From Cohnella baijiui (lineage in GTDB: Bacteria; Bacillota; Bacilli; Paenibacillales; Paenibacillaceae), in NCBI RefSeq assembly GCF_020731285.1, contig NZ_JAJFOW010000047.1, positions 1 to 48,745 on the forward strand: 48,745 nt of DNA, given 5' to 3'. Positions 41,786-48,745 of this stretch are shown piece after piece; position 1 is the stretch's first letter; every line of letters begins with the position of its first letter. The notes under the pieces are model-generated. The model did no database searches, was not told the DNA's origin, and saw nothing but the letters and a program-made list of their open reading frames with translations. Made by a program: the position numbers and the translations under genes.

Positions 41786-42351
41786 GGCGACGCTCCCGCC
41801 CCCGGCCATGCGAACGCGAGCCGCTTCAGCTCCACAGGGATGCCCGCCGTGACGAGGAACACCTCGTCGCTGACGGCCGCGATCTGGCGGTTCAGCACGC
41901 CCGCCAGATCCCGGTAGACGCGGCCGAGCGGATAAGCCGGCACGACGCCGTCGCCCACTTCGTTCGTCACCAGGATGACGCAGCCTTTCATGCCGCCCAG
42001 CGCTTCCGCGAGCGTCTGCATGCGCTCTTCGATCCGCGCCTCGGCGTCCGCTTGACCTTCCTCCCGCAGCAAGTGGTTGGACAACCAAAGCGTTAGGCAA
42101 TCGACGAGCACAACGGGCTTCTCGCGGAGGCGCAGCAGCGTCCCCGCCAGATCCAGCGGTTCCTCAACCGTCCGCCACGCGAATCCGGACCGTTCGCGCT
42201 GCGCGCGATGCAGGGCGATCCGCCGCGCCATCTCTTCGTCGAGCGCCTCCGACGTCGCCACGTACACGCCCTCCCGGCCATGCAGCGCCGCATACCTCTC
42301 GGCGAACGCGCTCTTGCCGCTGCGCGCGCCCCCTGTCACCAGAACGATCAT
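41782..42351 (-). CDS. cobU: Adenosylcobinamide kinase / adenosylcobinamide-phosphate guanylyltransferase
   Basis: A 189-aa bifunctional CobU. The P-loop is VTGGARSGKSAFAERYA (about 5-21), followed by the B-motif region VVLVDCLTLWLSNHLL, and LVTNEVGDGVVPAYPLGRVY (N-E-V-G) typical of the family. The guanylylated His region is in ARRIALHRAQR. The start at 42351 has GGAGGAGG about 10 nt upstream. A 164-bp gap with no visible gene separates it from cobT upstream. Confidence 0.95.
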   Translation of the reverse strand: MIVLVTGGARSGKSAFAERYAALHGREGVYVATSEALDEEMARRIALHRAQRERSGFAWRTVEEPLDLAGTLLRLREKPVVLVDCLTLWLSNHLLREEGQADAEARIEERMQTLAEALGGMKGCVILVTNEVGDGVVPAYPLGRVYRDLAGVLNRQIAAVSDEVFLVTAGIPVELKRLAFAWPGAGASP

Positions 42352-42515
42352 CTTCCGAATTCCTCCTCCCGAACGCGATTGATCCCCCGGTCTCCGAATC
42401 TCTCGATATTCCGGGTCCTCCGACTCTTTTGACCTCGTGCATGCCCAGGATCTTTGTCCGTTCGTGCCATTCTCCGGCGCAAGCTCACCTGAACCGCACG
42501 CCTTCCCTGCTTCGT

Positions 42516-43691
42516 TTATCCCTTCGACACGCCGGCGCTGTCGAACGTAGCCATCTCGCGCAGCACGCTGCCCGCGGCGTCGAGCAGCGGAAAAACAAGC
42601 GCCGCGCCCGTCCCTTCGCCGAGCCGCATGCCCAGATGCAGCATCGGCGACAAACCCAGCTCGCGCAGCGCAAGCCCGTGACCGCGCTCCTCCGACAGGT
42701 GGGACGCGATCAAATAAGGCTCCACGCCCGGCGCCAGCTTGGCCGCCGCGATGGCGGCAACGGCGGAGATGAAGCCGTCGACGATGACGGGGCATCTCCG
42801 CGAGGCGGCACCGATGATGACGCCGGCCAAGCCCGCGATTTCGAGGCCGCCGAGCTTGCTCAGCACGTCCAGCGGATCGTCCGCATTCGGCCGGTTGACG
42901 GCGATCGCCCGCACGATGGCTTCCCGCTTGCGCGCAAGGCCCGCGTCGTCGATTCCCGTGCCGCGGCCGACGACCTCTCGCGCCTCCAAGCCGCCCCACA
43001 CGGCGAGCAGCGCGGCGCTCGGCGTCGTATTGCCGATGCCCATCTCCCCGGTCGCGAGCAGCCCGTAGCCCTGCCCGCACAGCTCCTCGACGACGCCGAT
43101 GCCCGTCTCCAGCGCCCGGACGGCCTCTTCCCGGGTCATCGCCGGTCCCTGCGCGATATTGGCCGTCCCGCTCCGCACGCGCCTGGCGAGCAGCCGCTCG
43201 TGCGCCAGCTCCCCCTTCACGCCGATGTCGACGCAGACGACTTCGGCGCCCGTCTGGCGGGCCAGCACGTTGATCGCCGCGCCGCCGCCGAGGAAATTCA
43301 GCACCATCTGCGGCGTGACCTCCTGCGGGAAGGCGCTCACGCCCTCCTCGCAGACGCCGTGGTCGCCGGCCATGACGACGACCGCCTTGCGCAGCGGCGC
43401 CACGGGCACGGGCACCCCCGTGATACCTGCGAGCCGGATCGCGAGCGTCTCCAGGCTTCCCAGGCTACCAGGCGGCTTGGTCAGCTGATCCAGCCGGGCT
43501 GCGGCTTCGTGCATGGCGGCTTCGTTCAGCCCGCATATCGCGCGGACCGCCGCCTCGAGCTTGCGTCCCGGCGGCAGCGCGGGCGGCGCCTGTCCTGGCG
43601 CCGCACCGGTCGACGCATCCGGCGACGCTGCGATGTTCGGCTCGGCGCCGAGCCCTTGTTCCTCCGGACGATGCTGATCCCCGATCGTCAA
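42516..43691 (-). CDS. cobT: Nicotinate-nucleotide-dimethylbenzimidazole phosphoribosyltransferase
   Basis: A 391-aa CobT, which activates the lower-ligand base as alpha-ribazole phosphate. Seen: LDQLTKPPGSLGSLETLA (about 67-84), VVVMAGDHGVCEEGVSAFPQ (about 104-123), TGEMGIGNTTPSAAL and the catalytic Glu in RLGEGTGAALVF near the C-terminus. The first roughly 40 residues form a Pro/Ala/Gly-rich extension not needed for the fold. The start overlaps the btuD stop (ATGA), tying nucleotide-loop assembly to import. Confidence 0.95.
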   Translation of the reverse strand: MTIGDQHRPEEQGLGAEPNIAASPDASTGAAPGQAPPALPPGRKLEAAVRAICGLNEAAMHEAAARLDQLTKPPGSLGSLETLAIRLAGITGVPVPVAPLRKAVVVMAGDHGVCEEGVSAFPQEVTPQMVLNFLGGGAAINVLARQTGAEVVCVDIGVKGELAHERLLARRVRSGTANIAQGPAMTREEAVRALETGIGVVEELCGQGYGLLATGEMGIGNTTPSAALLAVWGGLEAREVVGRGTGIDDAGLARKREAIVRAIAVNRPNADDPLDVLSKLGGLEIAGLAGVIIGAASRRCPVIVDGFISAVAAIAAAKLAPGVEPYLIASHLSEERGHGLALRELGLSPMLHLGMRLGEGTGAALVFPLLDAAGSVLREMATFDSAGVSKG

Positions 43692-44506
43692 TGCGATTCC
43701 CTCCTCTTCTCTTCCTCCGCGTTCGGTTGAAGCAGCACCTGCGGCACCCCGAGCGCCGGATGCGGCGTGACGAGGGGCTCGATGCCGTAGATCTCGGCGA
43801 TCCGGTCCTCGGTAAGCATCTCAAGCGGAGAGCCGACGCCCACGACGCGTCCCCGATGCAGCAGCAGCAGCCGATCGCAGTAGAGCGCCGCCAGGTTCAG
43901 GTCGTGCAGCACGGCCACCACCGTGAGCCGGGCTTCGCGCTGCCACTCGCGGATCCGGTCCATCAGCTGAATCTGCCGGCCGATGTCCAAATACGTCGTC
44001 GGCTCGTCCAGCAATAGCAGCCGGGGCTGCTGAGCCATCGCCTTCGCCAGCGCGACGCGCTGCCTTTCCCCGCCGCTCAGCTGATCGATCGGCCGCTCCG
44101 CGAGCGGCTCCAGTCCCAGCCTGGCGACGATCGCGTCGAGGTGCCTCCCCGCGTCCTCTTTTTCTTCGCCGAGCCAGTTTTGAAACGGAAACCGCCCCAT
44201 CTCCACGACCTCGCGCACCGTGAAGCCGACCGGCGGCAGCGCCTCCTGCTCCAGCACCGCGAGCCACCTGGCCAGCTCCTTCCGGCTGTAGCCGCCGACC
44301 GGTCGCGCCTCGCCATCCGGGCCGCCGAGCCGAACCACGCCCCGATCCGCCCGCTCGATGCCGGAGAGGAGCTTCAGGAGCGTCGACTTCCCGCTGCCGT
44401 TCGGGCCGAGAATGCCGAAAAACGCGCCTTCCCGCACTCGAAAGTCGATCCCGCTCAGCACTTTGGCGTCCCCGTAGCTTTTATCTACGCACCGTACCTC
44501 GATCAT
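43688..44506 (-). CDS. btuD: Cobalamin/corrinoid ABC transporter ATP-binding protein
   Basis: A 272-aa ATPase of the FepC/BtuD class. Walker A GPNGSGKSTLLKLL (about 33-46), signature LSGGERQRVALAKAMAQ, Walker B LLLLDEPTTYLDIG and H-loop VLHDLNLAALYCDR. The start at 44506 is chosen because GGGGG lies 7 nt upstream. It is 4 nt after the permease stop. Corrinoid specificity rests on the riboswitch and the downstream cob genes; siderophore transport is the alternative by sequence alone. Confidence 0.92.
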   Translation of the reverse strand: MIEVRCVDKSYGDAKVLSGIDFRVREGAFFGILGPNGSGKSTLLKLLSGIERADRGVVRLGGPDGEARPVGGYSRKELARWLAVLEQEALPPVGFTVREVVEMGRFPFQNWLGEEKEDAGRHLDAIVARLGLEPLAERPIDQLSGGERQRVALAKAMAQQPRLLLLDEPTTYLDIGRQIQLMDRIREWQREARLTVVAVLHDLNLAALYCDRLLLLHRGRVVGVGSPLEMLTEDRIAEIYGIEPLVTPHPALGVPQVLLQPNAEEEKRRESH

Positions 44507-44510
44507 CGCC

Positions 44511-45551
44511 TCACCCCCTCGCTCCATGCTTGTTCCTGCGCAGCAGGTATGCAAAGAACGGCGCCCCGAGAAACGCCGTCACGACGCCGATCGGAATCTC
44601 CGTCGGACTGAGCAGCGTCCGCGCGAGCGTGTCCGCCCACAGCATATACGCGCCGCCGAGCAGCGCCGACAGCGGCAGCAGCAGCCGGTAGTCGGGACCG
44701 GCCAGCAGGCGGACCAAATGCGGCACGACGAGCCCGACGAAGCCGATGATCCCGACGATGGAGACGGCCGCCGCCGTCATCAGCGTGCTCACGACGAGCA
44801 CGATCAGCTTGGTGCGCTCGACCCGGATGCCGAGATGAGCAGCCTGACGCTCCCCAAGCGCGAACAGATTGAGCGAGCGGGCATAGCTCAGCAGCACGAC
44901 GAGCCCGACGGCTAAATACGGAACGAGAACGGCCGAGAACGACCAGCCCCTGAGTGCCAAGCTGCCCAGCATCCAGAACACGATCTCGTTGATGACCTTG
45001 TCCGACATCGACACCATGAACGACACCATGGAGCCCAGAAAAGCTTGAAGCACGACGCCTGCGAGCAGAAGCGTCTCCATCCGGATGCGGCCCTGCACCC
45101 TTGCCAGACGAAGCACGAGCGCGAGGCTGAGCAGTCCGGTGCCGAACGCCACGATCGGAATCGTCCACTGCGCGTAGAGAGGGCCGAAGCTGAGACCGGT
45201 CAAAATGAGAAAAGCGGCGCCGACGGCGGACCCGGACGCCACGCCGAGCGTATACGGATCGGCCAGCGGATTGCGCAGTACGCCCTGAAAACCAGCCCCC
45301 GCCAGCGACAAGCATGCGCCGGTGAGTATAGCGAGCACGATGCGGGGCAAGCGGATTTTCAGAATGATCTGCTCGGATGCGCTCGGCCAGTCGGGCCGGA
45401 TCGCCTCCGACAGTCCCGGCAGCCGATGCAGCAGAATGCCCCAGACGTCGGCGAGCGGCAGGCGCGCCGAGCCCAGAGACAGGCTGACGACGGCGGACAG
45501 GAGGAGGAGCGCGAAGCTCGCTCCCCCCCATATCAGCACTTTGCGTCGCAC
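44511..45551 (-). CDS. btuC: Cobalamin/corrinoid ABC transporter permease (FecCD family)
   Basis: A 346-aa membrane protein with about nine or ten hydrophobic segments. Family stretches: LRLPRIVLAILTGACLSLAG-type (here KIRLPRIVLAILTGACLS), FQGVLRNPLADPYTLGVASG, GIIGFVGLVVPHLVRLL (the cytoplasmic coupling region) and SALLGGAYMLWADTLAR. The GTG start at 45551 follows the btuF stop after one base, so it is probably translationally coupled. It forms the channel for BtuF-delivered corrinoid. Confidence 0.93.
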   Translation of the reverse strand: MRRKVLIWGGASFALLLLSAVVSLSLGSARLPLADVWGILLHRLPGLSEAIRPDWPSASEQIILKIRLPRIVLAILTGACLSLAGAGFQGVLRNPLADPYTLGVASGSAVGAAFLILTGLSFGPLYAQWTIPIVAFGTGLLSLALVLRLARVQGRIRMETLLLAGVVLQAFLGSMVSFMVSMSDKVINEIVFWMLGSLALRGWSFSAVLVPYLAVGLVVLLSYARSLNLFALGERQAAHLGIRVERTKLIVLVVSTLMTAAAVSIVGIIGFVGLVVPHLVRLLAGPDYRLLLPLSALLGGAYMLWADTLARTLLSPTEIPIGVVTAFLGAPFFAYLLRRNKHGARG

Positions 45552-45552
45552 G

Positions 45553-46560
45553 TCAGGATACCAGGTCGGGGTAAATCGCCTTGGCTACGGCCAGCAACCC
45601 TTGGGTCAGGCGAGGACCCGGACGGGACAGCAGGTCTTGGTCGAGCCCGATGACCCGATTGTCCTTGATCGCCTGGATTTGATCCCAGCCGCTGCGCCCG
45701 CGGATGAGCTCTTCAAGCGTCTTTCCGGACTTGTCGTCCTTCACGCCTTGGGTGAAAAGGATGACGTCCGGATTGCGCTGCACGATCGTCTCTTCGTTGA
45801 TCTGGTTCCAGCCTTCGGTATCTCCGGCGACGTTCTCGCCGCCAGCGAGCGTAATGATCTCGTCCATGAACTCGCCTTTGCCGACCGTCCAGCCCGGGGA
45901 GAATTCAACGTAGACTTTCTTTTTCTCCTCCGGCTTAAGACCGCCGACCGCGTCCTTCACCTTCTGCACGTCCGCCTTCATCGAATCGACCAGCGCTTCG
46001 GCTTGCGCCTGGCGGTCGGTGATGAGGCCGATCTGCAGTATGCCGTTCATGACGTCGTCCAGCGTTTTCGCGTTCGTCTTGTACACGCTCAGCTTGAGCT
46101 CGCGGAACTTGGCGACGACGTCCTCCTTCATTGAGATGCCCGTGATGACCAGCTCCGGCGTCAGTCCGACGATCGCTTCTTCGTTCGGCTTGGTCACGCC
46201 GCCGACCTTCGGCTTGGTCGTTGCTTCCGCCGGATAGTTGTCGTAATCGGAGACGCCGACGACCTGGTCGTTCAACCCCAGCGCGAACAGCATCTCCGTC
46301 TCCGCCGGCGACGTCGAGACGATCCGCTCGGGCGCCTTGTCGAACGTGAACGATTGGCCCGTCGCGTCCGTTACGGTGATCGGGTACTCCGTATGCTTGT
46401 CGTTCGCGCCTGCGTCGGCGGAAGCCGATGCCGAGGCGGTCGAGGACGGACTGGCTGAGGCCCCCGTCCCGGATGCGGACGGCGCCTCGTTCTTCGCCCC
46501 GCAGGCGGATGTGACCGCGAGCAACGCGGCAAGCAAAAGTCCCCATACATAACGCTTCAT
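45553..46560 (-). CDS. btuF: Cobalamin/corrinoid ABC transporter binding lipoprotein
   Basis: A 335-aa lipoprotein. The lipobox TSAC gives a lipid-modified Cys at about residue 20, followed by a Ser/Ala linker to about 50. The class III binding fold includes PERIVSTSPAETEMLFALGL, VVGVSDYDNYPAEA, LTPELVITG and ERNPDVILFTQ-like (VQRNPDVILFTQGV). It is the first gene after the cobalamin riboswitch, and that argues for corrinoid as ligand. The start at 46560 follows a purine-rich GGGGAAG. Confidence 0.92.
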   Translation of the reverse strand: MKRYVWGLLLAALLAVTSACGAKNEAPSASGTGASASPSSTASASASADAGANDKHTEYPITVTDATGQSFTFDKAPERIVSTSPAETEMLFALGLNDQVVGVSDYDNYPAEATTKPKVGGVTKPNEEAIVGLTPELVITGISMKEDVVAKFRELKLSVYKTNAKTLDDVMNGILQIGLITDRQAQAEALVDSMKADVQKVKDAVGGLKPEEKKKVYVEFSPGWTVGKGEFMDEIITLAGGENVAGDTEGWNQINEETIVQRNPDVILFTQGVKDDKSGKTLEELIRGRSGWDQIQAIKDNRVIGLDQDLLSRPGPRLTQGLLAVAKAIYPDLVS

Positions 46561-46648
46561 GATTCCATCTTCCCCTTTGAGCCTAAAGTATGGCGAGAAG
46601 CGCTTCACGCATCGGAATGACAAACCGGGCAAGCCGTGCAACGAAGAT

Positions 46649-46680
46649 GACCCCCTTCTTCCGGTCGGAAAAAGGGGGTC
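46649..46680 (-). promoter_or_regulatory. Hairpin of the riboswitch expression platform
   Basis: GACCCCCTT ... AAGGGGGTC, a 9-bp stem about 90 nt upstream of btuF and downstream of the cobalamin aptamer. No clear T run follows, so control could be translational or by a less canonical terminator. Confidence 0.6.
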
Positions 46681-46807
46681 AGCGGATCAGGAGAACGAGG
46701 ATGCGCCGGGACGGAACGGGAAAGCCGAAGATTTCCCCGCGCCGAAACGGGCATGCGTCACCCTGATGAAGCCGATCCTTTTCCACGAAGGATTTCGTTG
46801 GCTAAGC

Positions 46808-46988
46808 GCAGATAGGCAGGTCTCCTGGCTATCGGGTCTTGCGACTTCCTCGCCTTCCCATTCCTGGCGGAACAGTGGCCTGCTGAGGTCGTCCCCGATT
46901 TACAGTGGCGGGACCGCGCCGGATTCGCACCGGCTTCCCTTTTAACCCGGCCGACGTTGCGTCGGACAGGCACCTACTGGCTGTCAAT
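46808..46988 (-). ncRNA. Cobalamin riboswitch
   Basis: On the minus strand the leader contains the conserved segment AAGGGAAGCCGGTGCGAATC (about 46923-46942), continuing GGCGCGGTCCCGCCACTGTA, and ends with the B12 box GCCAGGAGACCTGCC (46815-46829). Stems such as CCGACG/CGTCGG and GCCGG/CCGGC are intact. It precedes btuF and so should repress the import and nucleotide-loop genes when adenosylcobalamin is plentiful. A TATAAT at 47024-47029 fits as the -10; its -35 is poor. Confidence 0.95.
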
Positions 46989-47069
46989 TCATTCGATTGG
47001 TCAAGCGTCTATCGCTGTTCGACATTATAGCCTAAGTGGGGGACGATGGGTAGTCTTTGTTTGCATTTT

Positions 47070-47095
47070 AAAAAAGACCGGGCGTAGGCCCGGTC
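47070..47095 (-). terminator. Intrinsic terminator of metY
   Basis: Minus strand GACCGGGC-CTAC-GCCCGGTC (perfect 8-bp stem), then TTTTTT, 15 nt after the stop codon. Confidence 0.93.
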
Positions 47096-47110
47096 CTTTC
47101 CAAACGACTC

Positions 47111-48403
47111 TTATAGCTGACTGGCCGAGATCGCTTGCTCGAGGTCCGCGAGGATGTCGACGATCGATTCCGTGCCGACCGACAGCCGGATCATGCCCGG
47201 CGTTACGCCGCTCGCGAGCTGCTGCTCCCCGGACAGCTGCTGGTGCGTCGTGCTCGCGGGATGGATGATGAGCGACTTGGAGTCGCCCACGTTCGCCAGA
47301 TGCGAAAACAGCTTGACGGAGGCGATCAGCTTCTTGCCGGCTTCCACGCCGCCCTTGATATCGAACGTAAGGATCGCGCCCTGCCCCTTCGGCAGGTACT
47401 TGCGCGCCAGCTCATAGGACGGGTGTCCTTCAAGGCCGGCGTAGCTGACATTCTCGACCGCATCGTGCGCCTGGAGGTACTGGGCCACGGCCAGCGCGTT
47501 CGAGCTGTGGCGCTCCATCCGCAAATGCAGCGTCTCCAGCCCTTGAAGCAGCAGGAACGAGTTAAACGGCGAGATGGACGAACCCAGGTCGCGCAACAGC
47601 TGCACGCGCGCCTTGATGATATAGGCGATCGGGCCGACCGCTTCGGTGTAAACGACGCCGTGGTAGCTCGGATCCGGCGTCGTGAGGCCCGGGAACTTGC
47701 CGCTTGCCGCCCAGTCGAACTTGCCGCCGTCGACGATGACGCCGCCGATCGCGGTGCCGTGACCGCCGATGAACTTCGTCGCCGAGTGGACGACGATGTC
47801 CGCGCCGTGCTCGATCGGACGGAGCAGGAACGAGCTCGGGAAGGTATTGTCGACGATGAGCGGGATCCCGTTCTCATGCGCGATTTTGGCGACCGCCTCG
47901 ATGTCGAGGACGTCTCCCTTCGGGTTGCCGATCGTTTCGGCGAACAGCGCCTTCGTCTTGTCCGTGATCGCCGCGCGGAAGTTTTCCGGATTCGACGAGT
48001 CGACGAACTTCACGTTCAGGCCGAGCTTGGGCAGCGTCGTCGAGAACAGGTTGTACGTGCCGCCGTACAGCGTGGAGGACGAGACGATCTCGTCTCCCGC
48101 TCCCGCGATGTTCAGCAGGGAGAAGGTGATCGCGGCCTGCCCGGAGGACGTCGCGAGTGCGGCTGCGCCGCCTTCGAGCGCGGCGATGCGGTTCTCGAAC
48201 ACGTCGGACGTCGGGTTCATGATCCGCGTGTAGATGTTGCCGAATTCCTTGAGGGCGAACAGGTTGGCCGCATGCTCGGCGTCTTTGAAGCCGTAGGAGG
48301 TCGTCTGGTAAATCGGCACCGCGCGCGACTGGGTCGCCGGATCGATCGACTGACCCGCGTGGACGGCGAGAGTTTCCGGCTGATATTGAGGTTCATTTGC
48401 CAT
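47111..48403 (-). CDS. metY: O-acetylhomoserine aminocarboxypropyltransferase / sulfhydrylase
   Basis: A 430-aa Cys/Met-metabolism PLP enzyme that makes homocysteine (or methionine/cysteine) from O-acetylhomoserine and sulfide. Seen: ETLAVHAGQSIDPATQSRAV, PIYQTTSYGFKD, YTRIMNPTSDVFENRIAALE, SSTLYGGTYNLF, LIVDNTFPSSFLLRP and the PLP Lys in VHSATKFIGGHGTAIGG. Length of about 430 aa favours MetY over the shorter MetB/MetC. The start at 48403 has GGAG about 10 nt upstream. It has its own terminator, so it is separate from the B12 operon. Confidence 0.95.
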   Translation of the reverse strand: MANEPQYQPETLAVHAGQSIDPATQSRAVPIYQTTSYGFKDAEHAANLFALKEFGNIYTRIMNPTSDVFENRIAALEGGAAALATSSGQAAITFSLLNIAGAGDEIVSSSTLYGGTYNLFSTTLPKLGLNVKFVDSSNPENFRAAITDKTKALFAETIGNPKGDVLDIEAVAKIAHENGIPLIVDNTFPSSFLLRPIEHGADIVVHSATKFIGGHGTAIGGVIVDGGKFDWAASGKFPGLTTPDPSYHGVVYTEAVGPIAYIIKARVQLLRDLGSSISPFNSFLLLQGLETLHLRMERHSSNALAVAQYLQAHDAVENVSYAGLEGHPSYELARKYLPKGQGAILTFDIKGGVEAGKKLIASVKLFSHLANVGDSKSLIIHPASTTHQQLSGEQQLASGVTPGMIRLSVGTESIVDILADLEQAISASQL

Positions 48404-48515
48404 AGGGATTCACGCTCCATTTGGAATAAGGATTGGTTTCCTTACCCATTCGCGCCTTAACCCCTTAATTCCTCCATGTAAGCTTGCCTTTTTGTCACTT
48501 CCTTTGTCGGATGTC

Positions 48516-48528
48516 GATAAAATTTATC
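48516..48528. promoter_or_regulatory. 13-bp palindrome upstream of metY
   Basis: GATAAAATTTATC: perfect 6-bp arms around one central base, about 115 bp upstream of the metY start in an AT-rich stretch. A possible operator; I could not place the promoter. Confidence 0.4.
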
Positions 48529-48578
48529 TATCTTGCCAAAATGGACATCTTGTATATTACTTCACATTTTCCACACAT

Positions 48579-48745
48579 CGCTCTAACGCGAACGCGGCGC
48601 CATGTACGGAACCTGTTACCGCACATCGTCGCTCTAACGCGGCCTCGGCGCCATGTACGGAACCTGTTACCGCACATCGTCGCTCTAACGCGGCTGCGGC
48701 GCCATGTACGGAACCTGTTACCGCACATCGTCGCTCTAACGCGGC
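48579..48745. repeat. Tandem array F, 51-bp period, running off the window
   Basis: CGCTCTAACGCG begins at 48579, 48630, 48681 and 48732, exactly 51 bp apart. Units are nearly identical (GCGCCATGTACGGAACCTG and TTACCGCACATCGT parts are invariant), differing only in a 3-4 base window after CGCG. At least three complete units are present. It lies upstream of metY. Confidence 0.93.

Overview
The window is high-GC DNA with strong AGGAGG ribosome-binding sites, sigma-A type promoters, intrinsic terminators, lipoprotein transport proteins, SLH-domain and LCP cell-wall proteins, and small Firmicute families (DUF1904, DUF1294). This points to a high-GC member of the Paenibacillaceae, such as Cohnella or Paenibacillus. 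The genus is an inference; there is no rRNA in the window. Most of the window is ordinary chromosome.

Layout. 1-1299: 5' part of hrpB (minus). 1470-2288: a 52-bp tandem array. 2371-3324: a 2-hydroxyacid dehydrogenase. 3428-13096 (minus): an alpha-mannan utilisation locus with three GH76 endo-mannanase homologues, a GH125 exo-mannosidase, a three-gene sugar ABC transporter and a GntR/LacI-hybrid regulator. It has a clear promoter and an overlapping operator at 11689-11736. 13225-13580: a G-rich short repeat, then a GNAT gene. 14730-16636 (minus): a five-gene agr-like peptide-signalling operon made of a small HTH protein, a kinase-less polytopic membrane protein, AgrB, a 40-aa AgrD-like precursor with Ser where Cys is usual, and a stand-alone LytTR protein. 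16905-17895: 19 copies of a 51-bp repeat. 18125-20948: a murR/rpiR-nagB-nagA amino-sugar operon. 21407-22174: a DODA-type dioxygenase under a TACT-N7-AGTA type operator. 22512-25779 (minus): an SsuABC/TauABC-like importer plus a GlcG/HbpS protein. 26151-27250: a Dabb protein and an SDR. 27475-28548: an LCP protein. 28638-31295: an SLH/Ig-like surface protein. 31626-31838: a degenerate array of about 52 bp. 32159-33369: small conserved genes. 33409-35888: glpK and a metallophosphoesterase. 36033-46986 (minus): a cobalamin riboswitch followed by btuFCD, cobT, cobU, cbiB and cobS, then a 52-bp array, then cobD, cobQ and the corrinoid adenosyltransferase. 47111-48403: metY. 48579-end: a 51-bp array running off the window.

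How genes work together. The mannan locus pairs endo- and exo-alpha-1,6-mannan hydrolases with an importer. Two of the three GH76 enzymes lack an export signal, so part of the depolymerisation is probably cytoplasmic. The B12 block imports corrinoids, adenosylates and amidates them, and builds the nucleotide loop. The nag operon converts GlcNAc-6-P to Fru-6-P.

The two most unusual things are the agr-like operon, which has no histidine kinase and no receiver domain, and a set of five non-coding arrays that share a 51-52 bp period although most of their sequence differs. Two of these arrays, 38 kb apart, share an interrupted hairpin core around TTTTTCCGAGTAACT.
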